From Acomys russatus (Eukaryota > Chordata > Mammalia > Rodentia > Muridae), in contig NC_067137.1 of the NCBI RefSeq assembly GCF_903995435.1, positions 48,017,480 to 48,081,479 of the forward strand: DNA of 64,000 bases, written 5' to 3'. Below, piece by piece: positions 10,865-23,249 of the stretch. Numbering within the stretch: the stretch's first letter is position 1; each line of letters opens with the position of its first letter. Made by a program: the position numbers and the translations under genes. Under the pieces are notes generated by a model. The model made no database searches and was not told the origin of the DNA. It was given only the letters and a program-made list of their open reading frames with translations.

Positions 10865-10990
10865 ATTTGATGTCCCATCCTCCACTCTTTCCCTACCTGG
10901 AAAGCCACCCTCAACCTTCAAAGTCCTGCTTTCCACCAGTCATCACTCCATCTTCTGTCCTAAGATTCCATAGCAAATAGTGAGTTGGTA
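10865..10990 (+). mobile_element. Possible L2 LINE 3' fragment
   Basis: 'CTTTCCCTACCTGGAAAGCC', 'CAACCTTCAAAGTCCTGCTT' and the following TC-rich part resemble the L2 'CTGGAATGCC...TCCTTCAAGGCCCAGCTC' block. Identity is low by eye. Confidence 0.4.
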
Positions 10991-13675
10991 CGACCATTTA
11001 GGGAATTTCAGGCCTCTCTCATTTAACATTTACAAGGGGTGTATTTCAAAGAAATATAATATAACAAGACCAAAGTGGATTCGCTCTACCGTGGTACACA
11101 TATGAAACAACACAGGAGGCTGGGGAATAGGTGCCTCTCGAACCATGTGCCATTCACTATATGTCACTATATTCATCTGTAAATTTTTACATGATCAAAA
11201 AGCTAAAAGCAACAGGATATTTCAACCATATCAGAAGGTAAGTGAAGACCTTAAGCTGCTTCAGGTCTGAGATTCATCAGGCTCTGCAGACAGTGCCCCC
11301 GCCCCATGGCAAGACTGGGAGTCCAGATCTGATTAACACAGGAACTTCCTAAGGGAAGCATTCACTAACTCTAGAATGGTCTCCAAATCTGGAACAGTAA
11401 AGAAAAATTTACCCAGAGCTGAATTTTCAGTCACTCATTTGTTTCACCACTAATGAGAATCCCCTTTGCTTCCCTCATTACAGGTTTATCTTCCCACAGC
11501 TAATAAATTATTACAGAATATTTGCAAAGGAAAACGTAGAGATGCCCAGCACGATACTCTTCTCACAGCTCATTTAAAACCTTGAAAGAAACTCACCCAT
11601 TGTGTGGTGCATTCCCTCTTTGACAAAGTGTGCTGTGGTTTCGAAAACGAGCCCAGTCCTTCTGAACTTTTCTGTATCCGTTATAATATTAAAGAGCCAC
11701 AAGGAAGGGAAGTGGTTAGTCAACTTGCTAATTTTATCAGTTCCCCCCCACCCCCAGCTAAACAGTACCTGATGCTACAGACAAGAAATCTGTGTTCCAG
11801 CCGGTTTCCCTGCCACAGCACAACCAGGAGGCAGAGGGAGGCACTGTGTCTGGTTTGTAGCACAAGACACTCAATGAACGAGCATCTTATTACTATTAAT
11901 AAGGAGCCTAATAGATGCCAGAAGCCAGTGATTCAACAAAATGAAGAGGAGAAACGGAATACCTCTCAGCTCTTACTCCAGCAAACTCAGTATGGGTGGG
12001 AAGGGGGTGGTTTGAATGCAATCAAAGGACGTGTGGGACGTGGCTGGTGTTTCATTTGTTGATAAATTATTCTGCACTGGAATAGAGCCAGTTTACCGGA
12101 TATAGAAACTTCCACAACTTGGGGCCCTGGCTCAGACCACTCTTCCTCTGAAGCTTAGTAATTAAGAGACAGGACAAAGTAGAAAATGTGTGCCTCTGGA
12201 TAAGGGAGAATTAAACGCTCTCCGGAGGAGCAACTATGTATGTATCCTAGAAGGAAAATTCTACAAGAAATGAGGAGAAAATACAGACCCAGAGACAGAT
12301 TTTTAATGAAATAAAATGCTTTTGATGTTTCTACCTAACTCTGAAAGGCTGCAACAAATATAAAACACTGTCACCCCAGAACCCTAGATCAGGCAATTTC
12401 CTGAGCTACTTAAATGGGTGGTATTTGAACTAAATCTGAAGTGCTCACTTTGAAGTGCATTTCCCACCATAGCTAAGGATTATGGAATTAGAAGAAGAGA
12501 CTGTCTGAAAACCAAATCATTCTGAAAGCTCATTAACCCTTGCCGTAGACTGGCTGAGAATGCATCCCCTCAAGGAAATTCTGACAGAGGATAATCATGT
12601 GACATGACAATATTAAAGAAAAAAGGGTAAATGTTGTACACTGGTGAGGGCTGAGGAAAGAAGGCCTGGCCGCACCCTTCCCTGACTGCTATTCCCCAGA
12701 TCAGCATCACTAACCAAAGGAACAAGGAGGGAAACATACAGCATGGAGCTGATCATGGTTACTTTCCACTACCATAAGCCCATTTTCTACTTCGATTTAA
12801 GCATTTGTGCTCCCTAAGGAGAATGGAAGCAACTCCCTACTCTGGAATCCTCACTTACTGACCCCCCTCCCGCCCCCGGCATCTCTTCTTCTGAGAAACA
12901 GCAGATGTAATAACTTTAAGCACCCCACCCCCCATCTATTCTTGCCAGAGGTTAGGGTGGGAAGAAGTCCCAGGTGCACCACAGGCCACTGGCCACAAAC
13001 CTGTGTTTCCCATTCCTCTCACTCCTATGCCCTCCCCACTTACAGTCCCTTCCCTGCAGGCCTTCACAGCCGCCTCAGACGACTATGTTCTGTGCACACT
13101 CCAGCCCCTTTGAGAAGCTTCCACCACATTCTAAACTGCTTACAGCATCTGGTACCATCTTCTGTAGCCAGCCACAAACTATTTCTATGTGGCATCTTTC
13201 TAGAAGAGTGAAGGCCTCTTTAGGATCTAGGTCGCCCTTGGTGCCAACCTAGAGCCAGCTCTAAGCTTTAAAATAAAAAGTAAAAGTTCTACATTAGAAA
13301 CAGATGTTTTGAGTGACATCTTCATGCACCTAAAATGAAACTCATAGATTATATAATCACAAGGTACATAATGAAATTTTTTTTAAAAAAATCAGAATGC
13401 TCCCAGGATTGAGTAGTAACACATTGAAGAATTCCTCAGGTGCTCAACCTACCACCAGTAAATAAATATGAATTAAAATAAGAAGCCAGTTCTTTCACAA
13501 AGGTAAGAAACGAAAGAACTAGAATGTTCTGACAACTGATGATGTACTAGAATTAAAAAAAAAAACAGTATTAAAATAAAAGCATAAAAGCAGAAATATA
13601 GGTACATACTAAAATACAAGGAAAATAAGATGAGCAGAAATCCAGATGACACTCAAGACAAATCACAGTCTATAC
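10991..13675. other. Unassigned stretch, some GC-rich blocks
   Basis: 2.7 kb without a supported gene. It contains the longest open frame in the window (11604-12062, 152 codons) and a pair of overlapping Pro/Ser/Leu-rich frames at 12807-13252. Neither shows a domain, splice context or codon structure that I can support. The 12840-13250 part is C-rich with CCCC runs. Confidence 0.5.
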
Positions 13676-13840
13676 CTGGCTGGAGCGAAGGCCCGACAGC
13701 TAAGGGCTATAACTGCTCTTCTAGAGGATCTGAGTTCAATTCCTAGAAAAAAAAAAAACAAAAAACAAACAAAACAAAACAAAACAAAACAAAAACAAAC
13801 AAAAAAAAAAACAAAACAAAATAAAAAAACAAAAAAAACA
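13676..13840 (+). repeat. 5'-end B2 SINE with long (AAAAC)n tail
   Basis: A B2 head ('CTGGCTGGAGCGAAGGCCCGACAGCTAAGGGC...CTGCTCTTCTAGAGGATCTGAGTTCAATTCCTAG') with both tRNA promoter boxes is followed at once by A-rich (AAAAC)n sequence to 13840. The B2 3' half is missing. The copy may represent an early-terminated transcript or a replaced tail. Confidence 0.8.
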
Positions 13841-14159
13841 GCTTTGAACCTGAAGGATGTCTTTTGGCTTCAGGGACTTTCCTCATTTTTTACTTTCACT
13901 TTGTGAGTATCTATTTTTCTCCTAGATGAACCAGAAGATTTTGAATCAAATTAACTTCATGTTCATATGAAATGACTGTCTCCTACTAGACTTATTACTG
14001 ATGTATCTTATTATTTTTAATCATGGGACACTAAGGATCACAACCAATTTACTATACATTACTAAGAAAAAATTCACATGGAACAATAGTAAGAATGAAT
14101 TTTGTGTTTAAATTAAATTCAGTAAAAAAAATGTTTACCAACTTTAGTTCATTTTCTTT

Positions 14160-14305
14160 TGTTTTATTTCTGAGGCAGGGTTTCTCTGTGTAGCCTTGGT
14201 TGTGCTGGACTCCCTTTGTAGACCAGGCTGGCCTTGAACTCACAGAGATCTGCCTCTGTTTCCCCAAGAGCTGCAGTTAAAGGTGTGTACCATTGCTCCC
14301 TGACA
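14160..14305 (-). repeat. B1 SINE
   Basis: A clear reverse-complement B1 (7SL-derived): 'TGAGGCAGGGTTTCTCTGTGTAGCC', 'GACCAGGCTGGCCTTGAACTCACAGAGATCTGCCTCTG'. It ends in the diverged 'GTGTGTACCATTGCTCCCTG'. Near full length. Confidence 0.92.
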
Positions 14306-14344
14306 ATAGGTCTTATAATATGAAAAACTTCAAAATCTTCACTT

Positions 14345-14525
14345 ATTTAACTATTACAACTATCATGGGGGTTCAGCTTTCTCACAAGTATTTCACAGAT
14401 GAGGAGACTAATTCACCCCAGGATTAAGCCTGTGGCCAGCATTTCATTCACGGTTAATAGAGGAGCAGGATTGATTACCATTGCTGCTGACCACACTGTC
14501 AGTGTCTAACTCTACACCATGCTAT
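14345..14525 (-). repeat. MIR SINE
   Basis: Reverse-complement MIR: 'TTTCACAGATGAGGAGACTAATTCACCCC' is the antisense of the MIR core. It is followed by diverged 'AGCAGGATTGATTACC' and '...GTGTCTAACTCTACACCATGCTA' at the tRNA-like end. Close to full length. Confidence 0.8.
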
Positions 14526-15051
14526 TTCTTTTTGGACAGTTCCTCTCTGACGGTCTTTAAAGCACAACTAATGCAACAAGGGTTGGAACAAGCAGGCCCT
14601 TCTGTCCTGTAGCCCCATGGTGTGAGTCTATGAGATGAGAAAAGGAGCTGTTGAGAACAACCAAGGATAGAGCAAAACAGATGTCTGGGTCCAGGTTTTG
14701 TGAACCAAAGGTCACAATATGAGGTCCAAAGCCAAGGAACCAAGTAGGTGTCAGAGTTGTCCTATGTGTCAGTGTGTAAAGAAAGCAAAATCCTATGTGG
14801 GTGCATAGACCCATCTTTAGACTAGTCTCTTCTATGTTATTTTTAGATAGCATACTTCATAATTTTTCTACTCTAAAAGGAAAAGTTAATTATGCAAATT
14901 ATATACAGCAATAATATCCAATAATACAAAAACCTGTACAAGGACAACCATAAAACTTATCTCACGAGTGACTTGATACCGCATAAGTCACTGGTGACAA
15001 GTTTTACACCTGTCTAGTTAATTTCTCCCTCTTTACCTTCTTGTTATCAGT
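14526..15051. other. Unassigned stretch
   Basis: Two overlapping minus-strand open frames of 73 and 98 codons are present. They share no features with known proteins. Confidence 0.45.
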
Positions 15052-15165
15052 GATGATGTTTTGTTTTGTTTAAAGACAGGGCCTTGTTATGAACTCAATT
15101 TGACCTCAGACTGCTATCCCCATGCCTCTGCCTTTAAGTACTGTGTTGGACAAGACAGGGTAACT
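15052..15165 (-). repeat. Old, truncated B1-like SINE
   Basis: A T-rich start (TTTTGTTTTGTTT) then 'AAAGACAGGGCCTTGTTATGAACTC' and 'TGCCTCTGCCTTTAAGTACTGTG', a diverged antisense B1 (PB1-like). Confidence 0.6.
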
Positions 15166-15510
15166 TTTACTTATTTTTCTAGGAATAAATTGTTTTGCAG
15201 TTGTTTTAATTTCTTAACACTAGAGTCTCTTAGGTACCATTTAGGAATCTTCCTAAAAAAAGATCCACAATCCACTATTACACATAAAAAACAGAGTCAG
15301 GAATGTAATTAAAAATCCTTATTATCTTTCATTTACATAAATGGGTCTCTACCATGGAGAAATGCCTTAAATAAGATTAGCTATATAATGAGCCTCTGTA
15401 CTACAACTAGCATATTGTTAACGGCCAAGCATTGGTAAATTCAATTATAATGACTAGTATCAAACAATATTTAAATAGTGTTATCTTTATATTAAATATA
15501 CCTGGTGGCT

Positions 15511-15751
15511 TGTGTGTGTGTGTGCACAGGTGTGTGTGTGTGCATGTGTATACAGGTGTGTGTGTGTGGGTGTACAGGTGTGTGTGGTCTTTTGTGCCAG
15601 TGTTTTGTGTGTGTATGTGTTGAGGTGTGTGTGTGTGTGTGTGTGTGTTGAGGTGTGTGTGTGTGCTGAGGTGTGTATGTTCAGGTGTGTGTATGTGGTC
15701 AGGTATATGTTGTCTTCTGTGACTATATGTGCATGTGTCCGCACGTGCGCG

Positions 15752-15816
<65 letters not shown>

Positions 15817-15855
15817 AGGTATATGTGGTCTGCTGTCACAGTGTGTATGTGTATT
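15511..15855. repeat. GT/GA complex microsatellite with about 120-bp unit
   Basis: TG-rich sequence is interspersed with an AGGTxTxTGTxGTCTxxTGTxxCAGTG motif that recurs at about 15576, 15701 and 15817 (spacings 125 and 116). The last two copies bracket a pure (AG)31 tract at 15754-15815. Open frames here encode Cys/Val or Arg/Glu repeats and are not genes. Confidence 0.9.
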
Positions 15856-17400
15856 TCTTTAAATATTTTTTCATACTAGCTGGGAGCTCATTCTCGCCCC
15901 CTTTTTAAAGAGCATTACTATATAGTTTTTAAAATCCCTCTAAGATCCATAATCCTATTGAATCAGGAACAAAAACGTGTACTTAGTTTCAGGCAAACAA
16001 TTGTTCAACAGAAGCCCCTTCAGTTTTTAATTATTCCCTCTTTCCTCTCCAAGTTCACTGTTATTCTATGATTTTGAATCTTGAAAGCCAGTCAGGGAAC
16101 ATTATTTATGTTGCATTCAATGGAGAGAAAGAAGAAAAGCCATTTTATTCAGGACACTAACACTAACCTTGAAATGTTATTTTCTGAACATTTGTTCTGC
16201 TCACTGAGCAAATTTTAGTCTTCAAGTCAGATGTCTAAATACAGTGCTTAAGCTCTGCTTAAAGGCTAAAAATATAGACTTTTGCACAAGATGATGGTTA
16301 CAAAGGAAGGTGTTTAGAATATGGTTCAATGGGAGCTAAGGTAATTGAACCTCAACTATACAGTTCAGCCAGACTTCCTCATCTACATTGAAGCTTTGGA
16401 GTCAAATCTTACCTATTATTCTCTGAAATGCATTTTTACTTCAAACGAGAATCAATTAAAGAAGTGCTTTTCTGAAACACTTCACCAGGTCCTCAGTTTG
16501 ATCACTTGAAGGCTGGAAGTCATGGAATCCATTGTCAATCTCTCCCTCTCTTAAAGAGATTAGCTACAAAAGCAAGCTCAGAAAGCATGCTCAGTCTGCA
16601 AGCCAGGCTGGCTACAAAGCCCATGTGATAATTTTCTCCCCTTGTGAAAAATTTACAGTCAGAAGCAAAAAAAAAAAACTTTGGATGACCAGCATTACCA
16701 AATAAAACCTATCTGCTGCAGAGAACAGATAGCCCATGCAGAACACACGTGTCATCATCTGATTGTGTCAGCTTCAGACCAACTGCCTTGTCACTTTGTT
16801 CCCTAGGCACACCTACCCCAAAAGCACAGAACCAAGAAATCAGACATGGGGACAGCACAAAACTGCCTACGATAGGCAAACCTGACTTTCAAGAAATGGG
16901 AAAGGTCCAATTGAGTAAAACAGGGACTGGAGCTTTGCTCTTGAGTGAATTGTGTCTGATTAAAAAAAATATCTGGGTAGAGAAGTCATAAGAGTAATTT
17001 TTATTATCCAAACTTCCCTCTCAGTGCTCACTGAATGTGTTTCCTAATGCTGCCCTTCTTTTTCAATGCTTTATTTAAGTGCCAGGAAATGTAACTACGG
17101 GGGCACTTCCTTCACAACTATGTGCTGAATGGGTAGCTACATTTTCACTTCCCTTTTCATTTGATTTTTAACTTTTCAATTATTTTTATCTACATTCTTT
17201 CCTTCAATCTCTAAGAATTCCCCCTTCAACACTCAGAATTCCCTTTTTAATAGGATACATAGGAAATAAGTGAGCTATAGAACCACAGGCTCTAAACGAA
17301 TCTCATGAAACAATATTTGACCCATTTATACAAATTACGAGTTAGCCTTTGTGAAACAAGTTTCTAGAAAAAACTTGTTTTCTGAAATAGGCAAATGTGA

Positions 17401-17402
<2 letters not shown>
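15856..17402. other. Unassigned stretch
   Basis: 1.5 kb, AT-rich and apparently single-copy. No supported exon. An A12 run lies at 16667-16678. Confidence 0.5.

Positions 17403-17454
<52 letters not shown>
17403..17454. repeat. (AC)n microsatellite
   Basis: Fifty-two bases of uninterrupted AC repeat. Confidence 0.97.
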
Positions 17455-17456
<2 letters not shown>

Positions 17457-18874
17457 GATATATAAATTTTGGCCAACTTTGTGTATTACTCTCATTATAA
17501 TGTAACTGGGATACAATAAGAATATAAAAACTTTCCTAATCATTTCATTTAATGCTATTCTACAATAATCAAGACATTTACTCTTTAGTAAGAACAAGAG
17601 TAAAGCTGCTGATCTGAAATCTTGGCAGTGAGTTGGAGTAACTTACTTGGGGGGTCAGGGGAGAATTCCATTGTCTAAACAGTTATTGATGGTGTTGCAT
17701 CAAGTATATTTAATAAAAAGGGTTCGCTTCGCCTGAGTACTTATTTGAGAATAAGAACCAAAGTGGTTTACATGGAGATTTAGTTCTGTTACATGTTACT
17801 GAATTCCTGTACATGACAACATTCAAGTTCAATATCTCAATTTATTTTTAATGACAAAATAATGATTTTTTTAAAAAAGACTTGAGACTTCCACACCCAT
17901 TTTCTGTGTTCAGACCCTGTTTTCAAAGTAGAGTTCCCACTCTCACACCAGAGCCAGCTCTGCTATGTCATTATGTGCTGAATTGAAAAAAATTTTTTTT
18001 TCTTTCTTGAATTACTAAACATATCTCCATAGCTTTCAAACTGACTTTATAAGGTCAATGTGAAATGGATAAAAGATTATATATCTTTTCATATGCACAT
18101 ATTCACAATGTCCCTGGGCATTTATTTCAGCATGGAAAATTCCTGATATTTTCAAGTCAATTTAGAAAAAACAAGCTGAAGAAATAACTAAATTTTATAG
18201 AATTTTAAACACTTCTCTTCTTACCATATTTCATAAAAAGGTATGTCTAAACCAAGATGAATGTGGATAAAAATGCCAATCCCTGAAAACCTTAGATCAC
18301 AGCCATTCTAGAGAAATGTCTGTAGTATATTACACACGAGATGCCATTTCCTTGTTTTGAGTTATTGGTGCTGCTGTGGAAACAGCACAATAAAGAACTT
18401 TGTTGCACTGTAAGCTAGTTATATTATTTAACCTCTTCCCAGGGACTATTTCCTCCAATAAATTCATCATGATTTTAACAAAGCAATCTACTCAATAACT
18501 TTTTTTTAAATTTCAGCTAATTGTGAAAGAAGAAATTCACCATTGGACTATTTTGGCAAGCATTCCAGACATGAAGCTGAGTTGTTAAAATGGTTTTATG
18601 TGACTGAATACCTATTTCCCAGACCACAGGGTGCAACGGCCCCATCATCTTTAACTGTGAGATACCCACTACACATGCCTACCTGGCCTATCAGTAATCC
18701 CACTTCTAATTTCATAAAACTTTTTAAAAATGGAGTCAAGCATGAACATACATGTGAAATCCTGTAGATACCCAGTAGGGTCACCATGATCTTTGAAGTC
18801 ACCAGTGGACTGGAACTTCCTTCTTCATATTGCTGCATTAAAATAGATGGAACTGCATAATGAACTATGTAGTT
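17455..18874. other. Unassigned stretch
   Basis: AT-rich, apparently single-copy. Contains no named repeat or gene. T runs lie near 17990-18001. Confidence 0.5.
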
Positions 18875-19800
18875 TCATTTACTTATTCAACAGGTGTTCA
18901 TGTGGGGCTGTGTATATAGTCTTCGAGGTGCAAGAGACACGCTGTGAACAAAGATGACAAACATCCTAACTTTTCTAAGGCATTTCCAGAAAGATGCAAG
19001 ACAGACAATAAAAAAAACAAAAAAACACCCAGAGCACAATGATCAGTATGCTAGGAAAGAGAAAATACTACATGCAATGGGAAATACGGAATGGGGTCCT
19101 ATAGTTTTAACTGCAGCTATGGCTGGGTTCAGTGAGAAGCTGACTTCAGAGAAAACAACCTGAAGGAAGTTAATCTCGTGTAAACAGACTAAGAGTTATC
19201 CCAGGCTAATGGGAAAGGCCAGATGTAAAGTGTTTCCTGGTAGCACTGGAGTAGGGTCATAACATATTATGAAAGCTAGGAGAACTGCAGCCATTCAAAC
19301 AACAGGTCAGTTGCTAGGATATGGTAGGTCACAGCAGAGGTACCACAGCACACAGTGTCATGGGAGTAAATGTAGGACTTTGCTGCTGAAAAATGAGGAA
19401 CAATTGTGAGCTTTGATCAGGGTAACATTATGACTGACTTTTTTTTTTTTAACTTAAAAAAAATGATTTATACATATGAGCACTCTATTTGCATGTTTGC
19501 CTGCATGACAGAAGAAGCATCAAATCCCAATATAAACTGTTGTGAGCAGCCATGTAGTTGCTGGGAATCGAACTCAGGACCACTTTTAGAGCAGCAGTGC
19601 TCTTAACCCTTGAGCCCCCATGACTTTTGGCCTCTGCTTGAGACTAGATAATGTGAAGGGTGTTTCTGGAAAGACATATAGGACCCAACATAGAGGTTGT
19701 TTCAAATCCAAGCAAGAGTTTGGAGGTACTGGTCTGTTAGGTAGCTATATAGTGACAGGAATACTAGGAGATTTATGTGGACATTTTAAAGGGGTTTTGT
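18875..19800 (-). mobile_element. L2 LINE 3' region, split by a B2
   Basis: Antisense L2 landmarks occur in order. The end 'CTTATTCAACAGGTGTTCATG' starts at 18880. Then come 'GTGAACAAAGATGACAAACATCC', 'AAGACAGACAATAAAAAAAAC', 'GTTCAGTGAGAAGCTGACTTCAG', and 'TGAAGGAAGTTA'. After the inserted B2 (19455-19618) it resumes with 'TGACTTTTGGCCTCTGCTTGAGACTAGA'. The continuity across the B2 shows that the L2 was present first. Confidence 0.72.
19455..19618 (-). repeat. B2 SINE inserted in L2
   Basis: Reverse-complement B2: 'AATGATTTATACATATGAGCACTCTATTTGC', 'AAGAAGCATCAAATCCC', 'GTTGTGAGCAGCCATGTAGTTGCTGGGAATCGAACTCAGGACCAC', 'AGCAGTGCTCTTAACCCTTGAGCC'. T11 at about 19440-19450 corresponds to the tail. 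Near full length. Confidence 0.9.
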
Positions 19801-19801
19801 T

Positions 19802-19837
19802 TTGTTTTGTTTGTGTGTGTGCATGTGCATGTGCATG

Positions 19838-19890
<53 letters not shown>

Positions 19891-20106
19891 CCCATGTGGA
19901 AGCCACAGAAAGGCATCAGGTGCCCTTCTGTTTCACTTTTCTACTAAATCCTTTGAGGCCGAATCTCTTGTAAACCTGAAGCTCATGTACTTTCAGCGTC
20001 ATCCTCCACCTCACCCCACCCCCATCCACTGCTTGTATTACTGGTGTGTTACGTGGTTGCTGCGGACTCAGCTGCACCCTTAGCCACTGAGCCATCTCTC
20101 CAGTCA
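19802..20106 (-). repeat. B3-class SINE with (GT)n
   Basis: A TG-rich start, including pure (TG)n at 19841-19889, leads into 'CCCATGTGGAAGCCACAGAAAGGCATCAGGTG'. The reverse-complement tRNA head 'TTAGCCACTGAGCCATCTCTCCAGTC' lies at 20080-20105. This is the usual layout of an antisense B3-class SINE whose CA tail has expanded. Confidence 0.75.
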
Positions 20107-20836
20107 CATAGGTCATATTTAAAGGGAGAGAGGAGAGGAGTTTGTGACTGGTGACATTTGAGTGTGGAGGGAAGTGAGCTCCACACTTGCAACTTGAGCA
20201 AGGAATGAGCTGAACCACCACGGAATTTAGAAAGAAAAGCAAGATTATGGCCCTAATCCTATCTTGTCTACAAAATACTTAATCATTCTGAAGCATGTCC
20301 TTGTACCTGTCATATGTTTATAATTTTTAAGAATGAATAGTAGTGTTGTACATTTTTAAATTTATAGAAACAAAATGAATACTTTTCTTAAAACTTGTTC
20401 ATGATAATATACATAGCCCTAATTCATTCATTATCAAAGTTCTGACATTTTCCCTGGAGCAAAAATACCACAAATCATTCACCTATGTTTCATACTAAAC
20501 AAACATTACTCGGCACTTTGTTCCTGTATGAAAAGCTGTCGGTACAGAATATATGCCTTCCAGTGGAGTTGCTCTCCCAATGTCATGGGTTTGCACCTCC
20601 TCAGTATTTTCAGATTCCCTGGTCCCCCACAGCTGCACCACACCTCAGCGTTGACCCTTACACACCTGCCCATATAATGGAGCTCTGACACAGTCTCTCT
20701 GCATATTTTGGCTACTTGTTTCAACGCATTGACTATTTCCATTCTGTTTTCAGATAAGCCACAGACATAAAGGCATGTACACATGTATATGTAGATATAT
20801 TTGATATTCTAAATGCCTTTGGTTGGTTTATAAGTC
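20107..20836. other. Unassigned stretch
   Basis: Single-copy-looking sequence. Overlapping small frames at 20485-20784 on both strands show no domain. Confidence 0.45.
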
Positions 20837-20985
20837 TTTTTTTTTTTTTTTTTTAAGACAGGGCTACTTTGTGTAGTCCTGGACTCACTATGTAGGCCAG
20901 ACTAGCCTCAAACTCACAGAGACCCTTCTGCCTCTGCCTCCCTGAGTGCTGGATTACAGGTTCGTATCATGGCATCCAGCTGAGC
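20837..20985 (-). repeat. B1 SINE with T18 tail
   Basis: T18 at 20837-20854 then 'AAGACAGGGCTACTTTGTGTAGTCCTGG', 'TGTAGGCCAGACTAGCCTCAAACTCACAGAGACCC', 'TGCCTCTGCCTCCCTGAGTGCTGG'. A complete antisense B1. Confidence 0.93.
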
Positions 20986-21063
20986 TATAGCTTTTAGTTC
21001 CAGTTATTAATCACTTTCTTTGATACTAATACTTTAAAACTTTTTGCTTAAAAAAACTGTCTC

Positions 21064-21285
21064 AGGAACAGGAAGATGGCTCTGCAATTAGGAGCACTTG
21101 GAGCTCTTGTAGAGGACTCAGGTTCAGTCCCCGGCACCCACATGGCAGCACACAACAGTCTGCAGCTGCAGTTCTAAGGGATCTGGTGACCTTCTGGCTA
21201 ACATGGACACTAGGCATGTACACAGTCTACATACATGCAGGCAGACAAAAAAAAATCTCATAAACATAAAACTAAATCTTATTTT
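21064..21285 (+). repeat. B2 SINE with imperfect target duplication
   Basis: A full-length, diverged B2: 'GGAACAGGAAGATGGCTCTGCAATTAGGAGCACTTGGAGCTCTTGTAGAGGACTCAGGTTCAGTCCCC', then 'CACATGGCAGCACACAACAGTC'. It ends in an A-rich tail. AAACTGTCTC (21054-21063) and AAACCTGTCTC (21286-21296) flank it as a slightly decayed target duplication. Confidence 0.9.
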
Positions 21286-21565
21286 AAACCTGTCTCTTTG
21301 CATTATTAAAGATATTCTCTCTTTTGTGTTTTTTATTTTAGCTCTTAATTTATCTAGAGCTACTTTTGTATTTTTATAAAGTAAAGAAAAATTTCAATGT
21401 TTTTCTGTCAGCACTTTATTAAATAACCCATCATTTTCTCCACGATCAGGAATGCCACCTCTGCTGTATATCTGATTTCTTTCTGCAAATTCATTTTTTT
21501 TTCTTTCTGAGCACCTCCAGCATGGCCTGTTTAGCTATATACGACATACTACTGAGCTGTTTTTC

Positions 21566-21840
21566 TCATGATTGTGACAAAAATACCTAAAAATGGAACT
21601 TAAGAAAGGGAGGTTTGTTCCAGTTTATCCTTTAACAGTACATAGAAGAGGATGCTATGGCAGCAGGTACATGAAGTGGCTGATGGGAGAGACGAATGCT
21701 GGTGCTCTCTGGTTTCTTCTTTATATTCAGCCTGGGACCCAAGGCCATGGAAAGGCCCCTGATTGGTGAAACCTTTCTGGAAGTGCATTAGAGGTCTGCT
21801 TCCCACGTGCATCTGTAGCCAATCATGTTGACGATGCGGA
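21566..21840 (-). mobile_element. MaLR LTR fragment (MT-D/E or MLT-like)
   Basis: Antisense MaLR pattern: 'GACAAAAATACCTAAAAATGGAACTTAAGAAAGGGAGG', 'GGCAGCAGGTACATGAAGTGGCTG', 'GACGAATGCTGGTGCTCTC', 'TATTCAGCCTGGGACCCAAGGCCATGGAA'. It ends with a decayed 'TGTTGACGATG'. No internal region. Confidence 0.7.
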
Positions 21841-23249
21841 GTAACAACCCTACTATATTATGGCATTTCTAGAAGTCTGGGTATCTGACAAAACCATTCT
21901 TCTGTTTTACTGTTTTTCCTCAAATCTTTCCATTCTTCCTTTAAGCCTTTACTCTTCTCCATAAAATTGAGAGGTTGCTTAGAAATTTACATAAACGTTT
22001 GTCACAGTCTTGATGAGAGTGTTGCTGAATTCACTTTCAATTTTGTGAAAAGTAACAGTTTCATAACATTGGCTATTACAACCCACAAAGATGACCTGAG
22101 TCCATTTGTTTATACCATTTTAAATGACTTTGATTGATGGTCATTTTCATCCATAAATAATTTCTTATAATTGGATTTATTCCTAGTTTTTTTCATTTTT
22201 ATGTCTGTTGTTAGTAATCTCTTCAGCACTGATATATAATTTTGCAGATGTATCTTGTTCTTTATTCTTGTACACACACTTCATTACACATTTTACACTT
22301 AGTGCTCCTTATATGAATATTGATTATGAATAAATGAATGAATGACACTGCCTAATCTTCTTTATAAAATGTTGTGACATTGAAATGAGAAATCAAATCC
22401 CATAATGATAGTTAAGTATAAACATACCATTGGCTATTATTTAATTTTACTTTGATTGTGCTAAAATTAGTATGTGAGAAAATGCAGTCAAGAATTATCC
22501 AGAATCTTTAAGGCTCATTGAAAAGGAACTATCTAAAGAAGAGGAAGAAAAATTGGCTGAAGTCAGTGATTTGGGCAATACCAAGAATAAAATACTGAAA
22601 CAAACAAAAAAAAAACAAAAAAACAAAAAAAAAAAGGATGTTTTACAAACCTTTTTTAAAAGTCAGACTTACAATTTAACAAATGTAAATATTTATCTAT
22701 ATGTATTATTTTTAAAAACCCTAGTCCCACTGACCCTTTTTTGAAAGGGTTTTATAATATAATGTGCTACCCAGCATTCCTTCCTCTCTAATCTTCCCTA
22801 TACACCACCTTAAGGTAATATCTTTTAATGCACTGCATCCATTTAGTGGTCGCAGTATGTGCAGGAGTTCAGAACCATCCACTGCAGTGTGGGTAGCCTA
22901 CCAGTTACCCTATCTCTGCAGATAATTGACTCTTCCTTTCCTAGAATCCGTCAACTGCCAATCGCTCCACAGGTAGGCATGAGACTTAATGAGACCACAC
23001 CCCCTCCATGCTGGAATTTCATCAGGCTTGATTTTGTGCATGTTTGTGAATGAAATTACAGCCACCATGTATTCACGTGGTCTATGACTGTGCCATCTCG
23101 AGAAAAGGCTGTCTTGCAGCAATTCTCTACAGTCTCTGGTTCTCACAGTCTTCTCATTTACCCCTTATGATCAGGTGATCTCCAAGCTTTGTGAGGAAGA
23201 GGTATACACATGTGTCTCCTCTAGGGCTGAGCATTCTACAGACTCGTAT
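21841..23249. other. Unassigned stretch
   Basis: AT-rich. (AAAAC)n/A-rich at 22598-22637 may be a SINE tail. Nothing else could be named. Confidence 0.5.

Noticed and set aside
11604..12062. Longest open frame (152 codons, plus strand)
   Set aside because: No domain, low-complexity proline run, no splice or promoter context, and length is within chance for 64 kb read in six frames.
12807..13252. 134- and 92-codon overlapping frames
   Set aside because: Two frames open over the same C-rich DNA, which reflects base composition rather than coding.
15407..15879. Cys/Val, Thr/His and Arg/Glu-rich frames
   Set aside because: Translations of GT/CA and GA repeats.
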